Source: Nymphaea colorata (taxonomy: Eukaryota; Streptophyta; Magnoliopsida; Nymphaeales; Nymphaeaceae). From it: a stretch of DNA of 64,000 nucleotides. This document shows positions 35,201 through 47,000 of this stretch, one piece after another. Below the pieces are notes generated by a model that saw only the letters and a list, made by a program, of their open reading frames with translations, made no database searches and had not been told where the DNA came from. The translations under genes and the position numbers were made by a program. Position 1 is the stretch's first letter. Every line of letters starts with the position of its first letter. Location of the stretch: positions 5,788,575 to 5,852,574 of the forward strand of contig NC_045144.1 of the NCBI RefSeq assembly GCF_008831285.2. Reading direction: 5' to 3'.

Positions 35201-38200
35201 CTGAGCAAATACTCTTCCTCTGTCAATGGAAATGACCTCTGGAGGCAAAATCATGCTCTTAATTCTTAAGTGGAATAGTATATTCTCCCATAAACATAAA
35301 AAGAAAATGACCATGAGTGAGGAAATTACTAAGCCGCAAAAACATACATGGTCTACAGTATATCTCAACGGAAATGTCTGCCTAAATTGGCGATGCTTGT
35401 GTTTTATGTGGGAATTTTTTAAATAATATGTAAGCTAAAAGTCAAAAGTTTGATGACACGGAGACTATGAGCAAGTTTCATGGTAGACGACAACACCAAG
35501 AAGAAGGTACATCTCTATGTATGTAAGGATCTGAATTTCCTCAAAAAATATCTGATTTATGAAAGTAAAATCTATGCAAATGAAGGTAATTTTACAAGTA
35601 TATTTTCACTTGCTCAATTCACAATTTGGGTGTTACCAAAGTAAACTACATAAAAAATGATATAAGAAGTACGTGAGAAAAGTCAATTTTAGTGTGCTAC
35701 AGAAACTCAGATATAGTAAGAACAATTTTCTAAACCTAGCCAAAACAAAACAATCATATCAATGTCCTATACCAGCAACTTGAGAATCTTCACATTACTT
35801 AATTATTTCTCCTATTATGTAAATTTTCTCCACTACTTGAACCTAATGCAGATTCACCTATGCCTACAACCTACAATATTCAATATGCCCGACCATTTAC
35901 CAGTTTAACACATCCAGATGTTGAAATTGTGTTGCATTTGATAGTCTGTCAACAGCTTTCAAGTTCATATAAATAAAGCATAGAACCCCAGGAATAGATG
36001 CAAAAAAGAAAACAATGTTGTTGATATCAGAGAGATAAAACCAAGAACACTCAGACAAACAGTTGCCAGAGATCTGCTAATGAATTATTAGAAGGTGCAC
36101 TGCAATAAATGCAATTTTGTTATGTTCAATATTGTGGCTGTTATGACAAGACATTGAGACCATGGCAGCTTCAACAATGATGAGGATTTAGTATTACGCA
36201 TGATCACTTTCTTGTGTGTCGTATGACATGTGGGAGCTGTTAGTCAACTTATACATGCTCTTTGTTATCATCTACTCGCTTAGCTGGCCTAGCTGCTGGT
36301 GTAGTAACTAGTCCCAGGCACTAATCCTGGGATAAGCCATCCAACTAGGGCTACAACTAGTCTGTTTTAGTGTAGTGTGTAGATGAACACACATATATAC
36401 ACACTTATACAGAGGTGCATTTAAAATTGTTGTTCTTGTACATATATATCTTTTGAAAAGGTGTGTGTCATCTCTGAATTCTACTGTCCAAGAATCTTAG
36501 TCACTAGCCACTCACTCATCCACCATGTGATTTTAGAAGACTCACATGATGATGGGACCTCTCTCCCTTACCACAAGAGAGAGAGAGAGAGGAATGTGTG
36601 GTTTAAAAATCCACACAATGGCAAGTTGGAGCTCCAGATGGCCAACATTTCAAGATGGTAAAATCAAAGGAACATATGTGCGTGTGTGTGTGCATGCACA
36701 TAAATGTTTTTTTTAGAGTGTTCTTCATTTCTCTGTACATGCACACACAAGCACACATATATATATATATGGTGGGCAAAACTATGTATTTTAATAGTGA
36801 CATCTTACGTTTTTATTATATTAGTCACTATCAATGTTGTGTATATCTTTTATTGATATTATTTAGTTGATTGAATGGTCCATACTAGTCCTTTTGGGTC
36901 TTGAGTGACAAAAAATGCATTTTTTTCGAAAAAATGCGAAAAAACAAGGTAAATTAAATTATCTTTTAAAAATTAGAAAAAACGTGTTTTTTGGGAAAAA
37001 AGTTGAAAAACACGGTTTTTTGCCTTTTTTTCATTTTTTCCATTTTTTTCATTTTTTAATGCCAAACAGTTTTTTTTTTCATTTTCTATTTTTTATTTGT
37101 TGCAAATCTACTTATCTTTTGATGTTTGTGTTATTAGTTTCTCACTTAATTTATTTTCCCCCCATAGCTTTTTGAAATTTTTAAAAATTTACCATATTTT
37201 TCTCGTTTTTCTCAAACTCGCTGTATTATATTCGAGAAAAACCTCACCGTTTAAAATTCCAAAACGTTATTCGTGACAATGGAGTCTTGACCAATCCGTG
37301 TCCAACTTGGCATCTTAGTAAATACACCATCTCATGTGATTCTGGATAGTAAACCTTCAAAAGAAAGGAACAACGTAAGAGAAGTTCAGCACACCACCGA
37401 TACGTGATTATTCTTCTCTCATGGGAGTATTAGCATATCTACTAGGCCAGTTCTTATGTATCCTAAGCGTGTACCCTTTCCTTTGGCTACAAAATTGTGC
37501 AGTAATAGAAATGCTAGAGTAATATAAGAAAGGTGGATAAGAGGTTCTTTATGATCATAGCCACTCAGCTAATAGCAACTACAAAAAAGTAGAAGAGAAA
37601 CCAGATTTTACCACATAATGTAAGGGAATTTTGTGCTTGATGCTTCTTCATTGTGTGAGCTTTGAACATTCTGACATTGTAATGTCTTATCAACACTGAT
37701 ACTTATTTTCACTATGGAAGATTTACTATCAGAATTGATTCAGAAAACCACTAAAAAGGTTAGTTTTTTTACTACCTATTTCCAAAATGGTTGGATAATT
37801 GGTCTTATAAGTCTTAAGCAGGGACAAACATGCCATCCTAGAATCCCAAATCATATAGAACAAGAAATGGTGCTATGTTAGGTCAAGCCCCCATGAGAAA
37901 AATCCATCTGGAAAGTGCATATCCAACTCATTTTTTACTCTAATTTTGAATCGTTTAGTAACTCTCAGACCTGCTCCATGTACTTCCACATGACGTTCAT
38001 TGCGAGTAGATTTCTACCCATAAACTCCTGCATAATAGAAGAACAAGAGGAAGGAATCAGAATAACCTTAAAAAATCTAATAGTATGAGACCTGTCGTGG
38101 AAATAGGCAGCTAGATATTTTAAATTACAAACAGTTATCACTGAAAGAAAAAGGGGAAAAGAAAGAGCCAGACTGAACTTGGCATAACATTTTATCCAGG

Positions 38201-40215
38201 ATGACATTGGGAACTTTTTGAACCTCCTTTTTGTTGATCAAGCTTAAGAGTGGTTACAAAACTTTGGGTCTCATTCTTGGTTATATATGGTTAAAGTTCT
38301 TTTCCCTCATCAATGCGCTTACTTTTATGCAATTTGGTTTTTTTATTTTATTGTTATGTCATGCTTACAGGCAAGGCTGCATCAGATTTTAAACAAAACA
38401 CACATTCAGGAAAAGGAGCTAAGTCACTTGGCAAAAGAAAAGCAAGAGGTACTCAATGAAAGGGGGCCACTCAGATAGGGTGGGAACTTAATTTAATTAT
38501 ACATATGAAAACAACAAGGTGATGGCAGAAAAAGAACACCAAGATGTCCACTAAATATATTGGCATAATCTTAGAGCTAGTTTATATACACGAAGCTACA
38601 TTTAGGTTCGAAATTGTGGAAATCACATAATAGGTAAGAGATAGTGGGTAAGAACAAAGCAACATGTATGATGATCATAAAACTGAAGAGTACTTAGGCA
38701 TTAATACTCACAATTTTGAAAAACAACTTCTCCATTTCAGAGACTATATTAAAGATTATCTCAGGTACTTCCCTGTTCTGAATTGTTTCCTGGGTTGATT
38801 CGGATGGATATAGCTTTTAAATGGTGTTCTTATACATTTATGCTTTCTTGTGTACTGTTTTTTTTTTTCAGATGCAACATAAAAGTGGTTAAATGACAAT
38901 TTATGATAAATGGGACAACCTGAAGCATAGGTAGCCTTTTATGCTCTATACACACTAGTTGGCTTGTTTTTAGTAAAATCTTAGGCTTTTCACTAGAACT
39001 TAAAAGCTCCTCGAACATCTCAACTTGTCCACATTCTTCTATCATTAGCCTTCATGTTTCAAATTTTCAATTATGCAGAACAGGAGTTGGGAGTCGTTAT
39101 ACAATACTTGAAAACTACGATCATGTCGGATTAGCATTCTCAAGACCAAGAGAACAGAAAACACAGGGCAAACAGAGGACAGGAGAACACGGTGGAGATT
39201 GCCTAAAAGTACAGGTGTTCATGTGCATTCCACGTTAAACCATTGATCACATAGAACAGCAGGGACATGCTGGCCATTCTTTACATATCTCCCTATCAAA
39301 CAATCTTTAATAGTTCCAGGACTGAACGGACTATGGAGTCTCTTACGGTGCAATCATGCATGACAGAGAAGCCACCTCCCATTCTCCCATTATAATGGAT
39401 GGAATTATTCAGAATGCTACAAGTACATCATAGTGCATACCTTCTTGATAAGTTGTACATCATATGATCTCCCGTACTTTTTTCTGATAAGGGTAGCTAG
39501 ATCCATTCCCGTAAAGTTCAGATCATCGTTGCCCAAAATCTTTTCCAAATTCTCACGAACGAAGTTGCTCCTCACCTGTAAGTCCAATAGCAAATATCTA
39601 TCAAAGAGCTCACCTTGATAATAGTAAAGACCAGATTACAGAATAAATCAAACCTGTAGTCCGACAAGGCAAGCAAGAAACTCTAAAGGCATCTTTTAGT
39701 CAGACGAATTAACCTTTTAAGGATTTGTTCCATTGCGGATTTAGAAGAGGTATACGGTGGATTTTCCACCATGAAGATGCATGGACGGAAACAGATTATT
39801 TGGCTAAAATCAAGGAAAAAGATACAGGAAAAGGTGGATGTACGGTCTATTCGTACGAATAACTGCAGAGTTAGAAAGAGAAAAAAGAAGTTCATCGGTT
39901 CATAAAACGTACGTTATCGTTCACCCCATCCTTGGACGACGGCTGGCCATCATCATCGTCATCGCCGCCATCACTGCCTATTAGGCTCCCATCTTGATTC
40001 CCAACGGCACGGCAGATGGCTGGACCAGGACGATGAAGAAGCCTGCTATGAGCGGATTTAAGGCACGGCTCAGGAGAGGATGAAGTGAACGAGATCTCCC
40101 ACGAAGACAAGCATGGCGTCTTTGGCAGCTTCTTAAAGCCGTTGTTCGCCAATGCGGCAGCGCCGCCGTGTACGTGAGCGTGATGAACTGACAAGCTCAT
40201 AGCAACTCTCGACAT
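32291..40215 (-). CDS. DUF3067-type probable plastid protein
   Basis: Exons on the minus strand: 40215-39913, 39575-39441, 38027-37971, 35238-35104 and 32356-32291, giving 231 residues. Every intron is in phase 0. Residues 1-100 are poorly conserved, rich in Ser, His, Ala and Pro, with an acidic run (DGGDDDDDG), like a plastid transit peptide. The rest is a compact conserved block: [86 protein letters not shown] and [16 protein letters not shown] recognise this as the cyanobacterium-plus-plant family DUF3067. Its function is unknown to me. The start was set at ATG 40215, because the open frame farther upstream has no ATG, and GTTTTG-like starts are not used in plants. TTTGCAG just before the ATG could be the acceptor of a 5' UTR intron. 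Homology is from memory; exon phases support the model strongly. Confidence 0.82.
38371..38448 (+). other. Exon-like fragment antisense inside a DUF3067 intron
   Basis: On the strand opposite the host gene, CTTACAG (acceptor-like) precedes an open segment coding for [20 protein letters not shown] and AKEKQE, followed by GAG|GTACTC (donor-like). The peptide is heptad-like and highly charged, as in a coiled coil. No neighbouring exon was found, so it may be a captured or stranded exon. Confidence 0.3.
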
Positions 40216-40849
40216 AACCCTGCAAATTGGTTCGTTTCGAGAAGAAATCAGGAAATACGACAAACCACTTGGCAATAGCTACCAAACATCATGCAAAAAT
40301 AAGTGTAAGTGACAAGGCACTGCTGCCAAGCGGGAAATTGGAAACACCACTCAGGGATTCCTGAATCTTCTACTCCCCAAAAAGCAACAGACTGATTCCT
40401 AGCTACCACTTCATTTGTTCAGCCATTTATATCGCTGTAAAAGGGGAAGTCGGCTTATTGCTTCATAAGTGGCCGCTGCGTGTAGCTTTCCCTTCTGGAA
40501 AAATCAAAAAGTACATATTCTCAATTTCAATTCTCTGATTCTGCCATTGTTGTCTTTCGTTAATGGCGGATATGCAATCAATACGCTGCTGCTCCTCTAA
40601 CAGGCTTGAAAATTGTTGATAGATCTCGATCGGCAGTTGCACAGAGTCAGTTTTTCTCTTTGCACCGGATCGTGAGAATCAGTAAAAGCAACAGCCAGAG
40701 AGAGAGCAAATGCAACAACCTGAGAAGTGGAGAAGGAGAAAGATGGAGATATGGTTTACCTCAGCGCCTCCTTTGAACCCGTATGTGCGAGAGAGGCCTC
40801 TTTGGTGCAACGAATTGACTCCCCAAGAGAAGACAGCAAACATGCAAAT

Positions 40850-41070
40850 GGTTCTGAACTGGACTGCAGCGGCCGTCCTCAGCGCGTTCACAGCCGACTA
40901 CCGTCCGAAGAGGAGAGAGAGCACTTGCCTTCCCCTCCCAGGCCTCAAGCGGCAGGCGCCGCACCTCTTGAGTATCGTCCCTCCCTCCAGTCTCCGTCAC
41001 TGTGGCGTGCGAAGGTGGCGCTGCGGTTGCGGACGCCGGCGTCCACCAGCCCCATTCAGCAGCACATGAT
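40850..41070. promoter_or_regulatory. CpG-rich patch, candidate promoter or first-exon region
   Basis: CpG dinucleotides are dense here (AGCGGCCG, GCGCGTTC, GGCGCCGC, GCGGTTGCGGACGCCGGCG), against a background nearly without CpG. It lies about 640-850 bases upstream of the DUF3067 start codon, with a possible splice acceptor in between, so it could be the promoter and 5' UTR exon of that gene. A separate small gene is also possible. Confidence 0.4.
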
Positions 41071-41264
41071 GCCTTCGCTTCTCACCATCGTCAACCAGTT
41101 TACGACACGTCTCTCCCTCTCCTTCTTTCCTTCCAAGAATTCTTTCCCGTTACAAATGTTTTTTCTTGGCTCTCATTTTCCATTGATACAAAAACCGCCC
41201 AAAATTAAAATAGCTTTTACAAAAGCACGCTTAAACTTAAAATTTTTTCTTTCCCCGCTCGTCA

Positions 41265-41690
41265 ATGGATTCGATTGGATCTGGATATATTTTTAAACAT
41301 ATCTATTTTTTTGATATTCCTATATTTATATTTATTGGATGTCTATGAAGAGACATTTACATATTTATATTTGAATTCAGATTCACATATGAAAAAAAAA
41401 TCATATGTGAATCTGAATTTAAAATCTAATTTCACAATCTGAATCTGATTTAAATATAATTTTCATATCATATTCAAATCTAAATCTAATCTGATCCAAA
41501 TATAATTCTTACCTTGATATTTAAATCAGAATCAAAATTTTGAACTGAATCCATAGGATATAAAATATTTACTTAAAACTAAACGTGATCTAACTACAAA
41601 TCCGAATTCAATCTTATTTTTAAATTGAATATCAAATTTTTTCACATCGAATTTTGTCTGGAACAGTTCAATTTGATACCCAATCCAGAT
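41265..41690. repeat. GGATT-type degenerate repeat with internal perfect hairpin
   Basis: Consists of words like GATTCGATTGGATCTGG and CAAATCTAAATCTAATCTG. Near its middle, AATTCAGATTCACATATGA (41374-41392) pairs exactly with 41401-41419 across an eight-A loop. Confidence 0.6.
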
Positions 41691-42044
41691 CAAATGTATT
41701 GACATTCTTCAAAACCCTCCACAAGAACCCATTCTGTTGACGGCTATTGATCCAAAGATGACAATGAATTATTTCATATAAATATCCAAAAAATTCAGTT
41801 CTGAAATATTTTTTATAAGCGTCTATAGTTAAACAACAAAATCTTTTCTTTTTGTGACAAAGAATACATTTAGTACCAGTCACTGATGAAGAAATCAAAA
41901 CCTAAGGTGCATGAACATATCACCAGATATTAGATAAATGAAATATGAAGGTAAACTAAATAAATATAATCAATTATTACCATCTAGCCTATTTACATGA
42001 ATGTTATCAAAATCGGGTTTCAAATCGGATCAACCGAGCTACCA

Positions 42045-42720
42045 ACTGGCGATTCAGCTGAATCAATTGTGAATCGGCAAAAGAATTTGAAAATTCATTT
42101 TTGAAAAAAATGAACGGAAAATTGTAAAAGTTAATTCAAATAAAAAATTCTTTAAGTAATAAAGAAGTGGCATATAGAACTCTTAAATCGACCACTGAAT
42201 TAAACCCTTTCGCTACAAATTTGATTCAAATGGGTAAGATTCTTAGATGCATTTTATAAGCACGACAAAAAAAATAAATCTCATGTCTGGAAAGTCTATT
42301 TGCTGTTAAGAATTAGATGCCAAAAGCATAGAACTTATGGCCCCTAACACGATCAGACTGTGTTGGATATGATCGGATCGGATTAAAGGAGTGACATCTG
42401 ATTAGTCTTAATTGGTTACGTATTTGGTTTTAAACAATTGTTGGATTGGATTTGGATCCAGATTTGAATTCAATTTTAAATAAATATCCTATATTCAATA
42501 CTCATATATTTTAAAGTTAGTTCCTAACGTATGATAATGTAGTTTGAACTCAGTTGTGTATATTGAAAGGCCATATTCATGATCATTTGAAAATCGAATT
42601 TGGATATGGTATTGAATTTTCTTAGTTCATATTTAATCTGAATTTGAACTCAGATATGTAACCATTTGATAAATCAGATATGATAAACGGACATCTTATT
42701 AGCATCCTTACTTTTGAAAT
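42045..42720 (+). repeat. Dispersed segmental duplication, source part 1
   Basis: Matches 62765-63330. Shared landmarks include CTGAATCAATTGTGAATCGG, GTGGCATATAGAACTCTTAA, CGACCACTGAATTAAACC and ACACGATCAGACT. It includes a GGATT-type repeat at about 42355-42715. Confidence 0.88.
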
Positions 42721-43478
42721 ATTTAAATAAACATGTGTTTCTTGGGGTGAGCAGGAGGTTAACAATCCACTGCCCCAAGAACCCCCCTCCCTTCCACCTT
42801 TACCCTCCCCCCTCTTCCCGAACCCCATGATTTGCTTCTACCTCTGCGCTGCGTCAAAACTTGAATGGGGTACAATACATTTTCCAACTTGAGTGTTGCG
42901 ATCTCACTTTTCCGGTCCTATTAAAGTAGTACCCACAGGAATAAAACAGGCGACGTACCTTCTACATGTCCATTGCCCGCCTACATGAGCAGCTACGCTA
43001 TCCCCATTGAGGCTCAAACAAACATGTGTTAGCAATGCGTCTTCATTGCCATAACTTTCAGAATTTCTTACATGGGTTTATGTTTTCCATTAGTCAAGTA
43101 ATTTACAGTTTGTCAAAATTGGACTATACTGGAGCATATGAAACAATACTAGAACAGGCCGATGCAATAGATATTGATTAAACAATATATGATAAACAAA
43201 AAAGTCAAGTTTGGAGGGTTGAAGTGGTGCCACCACTTCAATACACCAATGTAGCTTTGGATCTTGGAGTACTTCGGCTCTTGCTTGATAGTGGGATTCT
43301 CCTGCAGCTCACCGTGAACTTTTACTCCTTAAAGAAACTTGAAAAAACAAAAAAACTGATCCCACTCACTTGAACTTTTGCCAATTAAAGGACAAAAACT
43401 GATTGATTAACCAACAAAATAAAGTTGAAGTAGGCAGCAATGCACTAATTGACGTGCAGTGTGGTTTTTCCCATTCAA

Positions 43479-43558
43479 GAGGGATCCTCTGGCTCGCATG
43501 AAACTTTTACCCATGAAAGAGGGATCCTCTGGCTCACATGAAACTTTTACCCATGAAA
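43479..43558. repeat. 40-bp tandem duplication
   Basis: GAGGGATCCTCTGGCTCGCA... is repeated immediately, with one base change. The block lies inside a larger, more diverged repeat of the words AACTTTTAC, CATCCCACTC and ACTGATTGATT (about 43310-43440 versus 43540-43660). Confidence 0.85.
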
Positions 43559-43961
43559 GAAAATTAAAGAAATAAAAACTCATCCCACTCCCCCGAACTT
43601 TTGCACTTTGAAGGAAAAAAAACTGACTGATTAGCCAACAAGATAAAAATAAAGTAAGGGGTTGTTTTTGCAATAGTAACTCTCTCCCAGAAGAACATAA
43701 GACAGTAATAATATGTTACTGCTGCCAACAACGTTCTTGAAGTGCAATGTGAGTGCATATGAACCGGTTTTGGACCATGATAGCGACTGTCACTTGCAGA
43801 AAATTAAAGAAAGAAAAAATTATATCTTCATTATGACGTTTCTCAACATGGCGTGGCTTGCTTGAGGGGGGCAGTTACCAAGGACTTGAGAATGTGTTTC
43901 CCACCTGAATTGTTAATATTTGCGCTTTTGCAGTTCTCTCCCACCGCCATTTCTCAATCCT

Positions 43962-43964
<3 letters not shown>

Positions 43965-43993
<29 letters not shown>

Positions 43994-44000
43994 TGTGTGT
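43965..44000 (+). promoter_or_regulatory. CT/GT-repeat leader of the erlin gene
   Basis: A (CT)n run passes into (GT)n and ends 16 bases before the start codon at 44017. Pyrimidine-rich leaders precede several genes in this window. A repeat this close to the ATG will vary in length between individuals. Confidence 0.6.
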
Positions 44001-44016
44001 TTGTGTATATTAGATC

Positions 44017-47000
44017 ATGGATGAGAGCGACATCGCGCGTTTGTTTGCCCCATCCCCACCAACGACACAGGCGGCCCCTCAGGAGCCCCTGGCGAGCACA
44101 CAGACCACTCCTCAGGCCCCCCCGTCGAGGGCGGATACGACTCCTCACAGAGGCGACTCATTTACCTTTTTGGCAATGGTTGCCACTTTCTTGGGCGTCC
44201 TCGTAGCAGTAATCTCTCCCTCTGTCTGTGGTTTTGTTCGACGTTGGGTGTTTGTCGGTCATCAGTTGATTCTAGCCTACTTGTTGATTTGATTTCTCGG
44301 CTTCATTCATTTGCTTCGCTTGTTTGCTGGGTTCTCTTCTTGTATCCCTGAGACAGTTTGACTTCTTGGCAGTATATGGGCATTGCTATATGGGTTTGAC
44401 GCATTGTCGGTTTGTTTCTTTGATATCCTGATTTCTTAACTTGGGGTTTTGCAACGGAGACCATGGGAATCTTGTAGATGTTCATGTACTGGAAGTGAGA
44501 TGCTGGTCTTGGCATTTCTTCTGTGTTGGCCTTTCAGTTTCATGAGCATGCGATGGTTTCTTCTGGCCTTGTGATTTCCCCATTCTCATTGTCGAATTTG
44601 AAAGGTTAGCTGGGGAGATAATCTTTGGAGTTGTCAGTTCCGCTGAATGAGACTGGGAATTTAGGAGGGGGGTCGTCTTTACCTCATGAAAACTGCGTAC
44701 GGAATCCTGTTTTAACTTGTCTTTTTTTGGCGAAGAAAGTTATTAACTAGGTGTATTGTGATTCGTGCATGTGTTTCCGTGTTTCAAATTTTCAATACCT
44801 GTCAGTATAGTAAAGCAGAGAAATTGGGGGTGGAAATTACAATATTAACTTTTGACTGGTTGTTTTTGTGTGACTTATTTCTTTTATATATATAGTTTAA
44901 CTTTTAATATCTATTTTAGATAGTGAGTTATACAATCATATAAATTAAATGATAAAGATTAATTCATACAAGTGCGCATATTCTAAGACCTCAAGTTGAT
45001 AAAAAAAGGGTCAGTTTCTTTTTTATGGTTTTCCTGATGAGCAATAATCTGGTTTAGTGGGGTTGATCATTCAAAACTAAGTAACTGTGCTACGATTGTG
45101 CACAGATACTTATGTTAATATTGACATTTGGTTGATAACCCTGGAGTTTCATGAGTTACATTGCCTGATATTCATCTTTTGCTGTTTGCACATGGGTCCG
45201 CAAGCCTCACACTTGGCAGGTCAAAAAGTTTTTGGTTCTTCACTTGTGCTATCTGTGTATGCTATTCACTTTTTTCATATCTGTCCCATGTGACTCACAT
45301 CTTTCTTAAACTAGCAAGATGGCCTTCTTTCTTGTGGTCTCTGCCTTTCTCCATAATGTCATTGTTCACTTTGCCTCTCATGCAGAAACCTGTTCCTTGT
45401 GTCTAATTGGAAATATTATAGGTATTGCTACTATCCCAATCAGAAGGTGGTGGTTCTATGATTCTACATCAAGTTCCAGAAGGTCATGTTGGTGCATATT
45501 GGAGAGGTGGTGCTCTTCTTAAAACAATTACAGATCCAGGTTGGTCGGTAATTTGAGCTTTGTATGTTATGCACATTCATATTTCATCCCTAAACAAAGA
45601 TTTATTTGTTTTTCAAGGTTTTCATTTGAAGATGCCAGTTGTAACCCATTTTGAGCCCATTCAGGTGACCATTCAGACAGACGAGGTATAAACATCAAGC
45701 ATGCTGATGAAACCATTTTCTTTCACTGTTTTGTGCTAATTGCCAAATCAAGTAATTCACACCTTTGATTATTCAGTCCAATGAAGTTTGGTACTAAATC
45801 TTATCTTGAACCATGCTTGAAGGCGAAGATAACAACTTGAAGGGCGATAACAAAATGAATCTTAGAATTGTGACTATCTGCTAATTTCCTTGCTGATGCC
45901 TTTTCCTCTCTAACAACTTTTTTAAATTGAATACCTCTGTGCCATATTAGTTAAAATTTTTGGCATAGCTGTATTTTTAGCACCTTATCAAGTTTTTTTT
46001 CTTGGGTAGGTAAGGAATATCCCATGTGGTACAAAAGGTGGTGTTATGATCAGCTTCGAGAAGATTGAGGTACTGCTTTCGGTTGTCCTTATTGTTTAAA
46101 TTTTGTGATGCACAGGATTTTATTTGTAGTTCTTATACACTTTATACACTTCATGGTCAAGTTTTGACTTATGTAGGTTGTTAATCGGCTCCGAAAAGAA
46201 TATGTTTACAGCACATTGCTGAACTATGGTGTAAAGTATGACAAGACGTGGATATATGATAAAATTCATCATGAGATCAATCAATTTTGTAGTTCTCATA
46301 CCCTGCAACAAGTTTATATCGAAGTGTTTGACCAGGTGAGTTTATGAACAATCAAAAACTTGGATTTCGTCACATTGATAAATTAAACCATCGGTGTGGA
46401 ATTAATCAGTATTTTCTCAAATGTATTTTTAAAATAACTTTCAGATTGATGATAAGATGAAGGAAGCAATTCAAAGTGACTGCACACGTTATGCTCCAGG
46501 CATTGAAATCATTAGTGTTCGTGTAACTAAGCCAACTATACCAAATAGCATAAAAAGGAACTTTGAGCAGATGGAAGAGGAACGTACTAAGGTGCAAAAG
46601 CCCTCTCTCTTCTTTACTATGACAGATGCTCCCCTGTCTACATTTTCTTTTCTTATCATTTTAGAAAATAGAAATGGGTTCTGAAATCATTTCCTCTTGT
46701 GGTCTTCAAGATAGGCCTTTTAGATTGATGAGTCATTCCATGAAGTTTCTAAAACAAGATGTATGCCTTATGGCCTGAGCTAGTATATGTCAAGGTTTTC
46801 AGTCTGACTGTATGTTTGACAGTTTTTCTCCCACATTCATGTATGAAATTGATGGCATGCTTCCAGGAGCAGTGGCAGAGCCAGATGGTGGCTGGTGTGG
46901 ACGGTTGGCACCAGCCTCACAAAGTTTGTTTATGTTTACATTAATGCTTTGATATATTTGATTGTTTATATATATAGTTGCCCCTAAAAGTATTAAAGTT

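Larger units (their letters stand above)
40216..44016. other. Divergent intergenic region between DUF3067 and erlin genes
   Basis: Both genes are transcribed away from this stretch, so both promoters lie in it. It holds a locally GC-rich, CpG-rich patch (about 40850-41070), GGATT-type repeats (41265-41690 and 42355-42715), a perfect 19-bp hairpin (41374-41419), a 40-bp tandem duplication (43479-43558) and the left part of a segmental duplication shared with 62765-63330. The longest plus-strand frame (40727-41296) looks like a by-product of the GC-rich patch. Confidence 0.6.

Noticed and set aside
40216-40275. Extending the DUF3067 gene to 40275
   Set aside because: The upstream frame opens only with TTG and crosses a possible splice acceptor; the first ATG is 40215.
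40727-41296. 189-codon plus frame in the CpG-rich patch
   Set aside because: Overlapping long frames exist on both strands, as expected from GC-rich sequence; no recognisable domain. Kept only as a finding about the patch.
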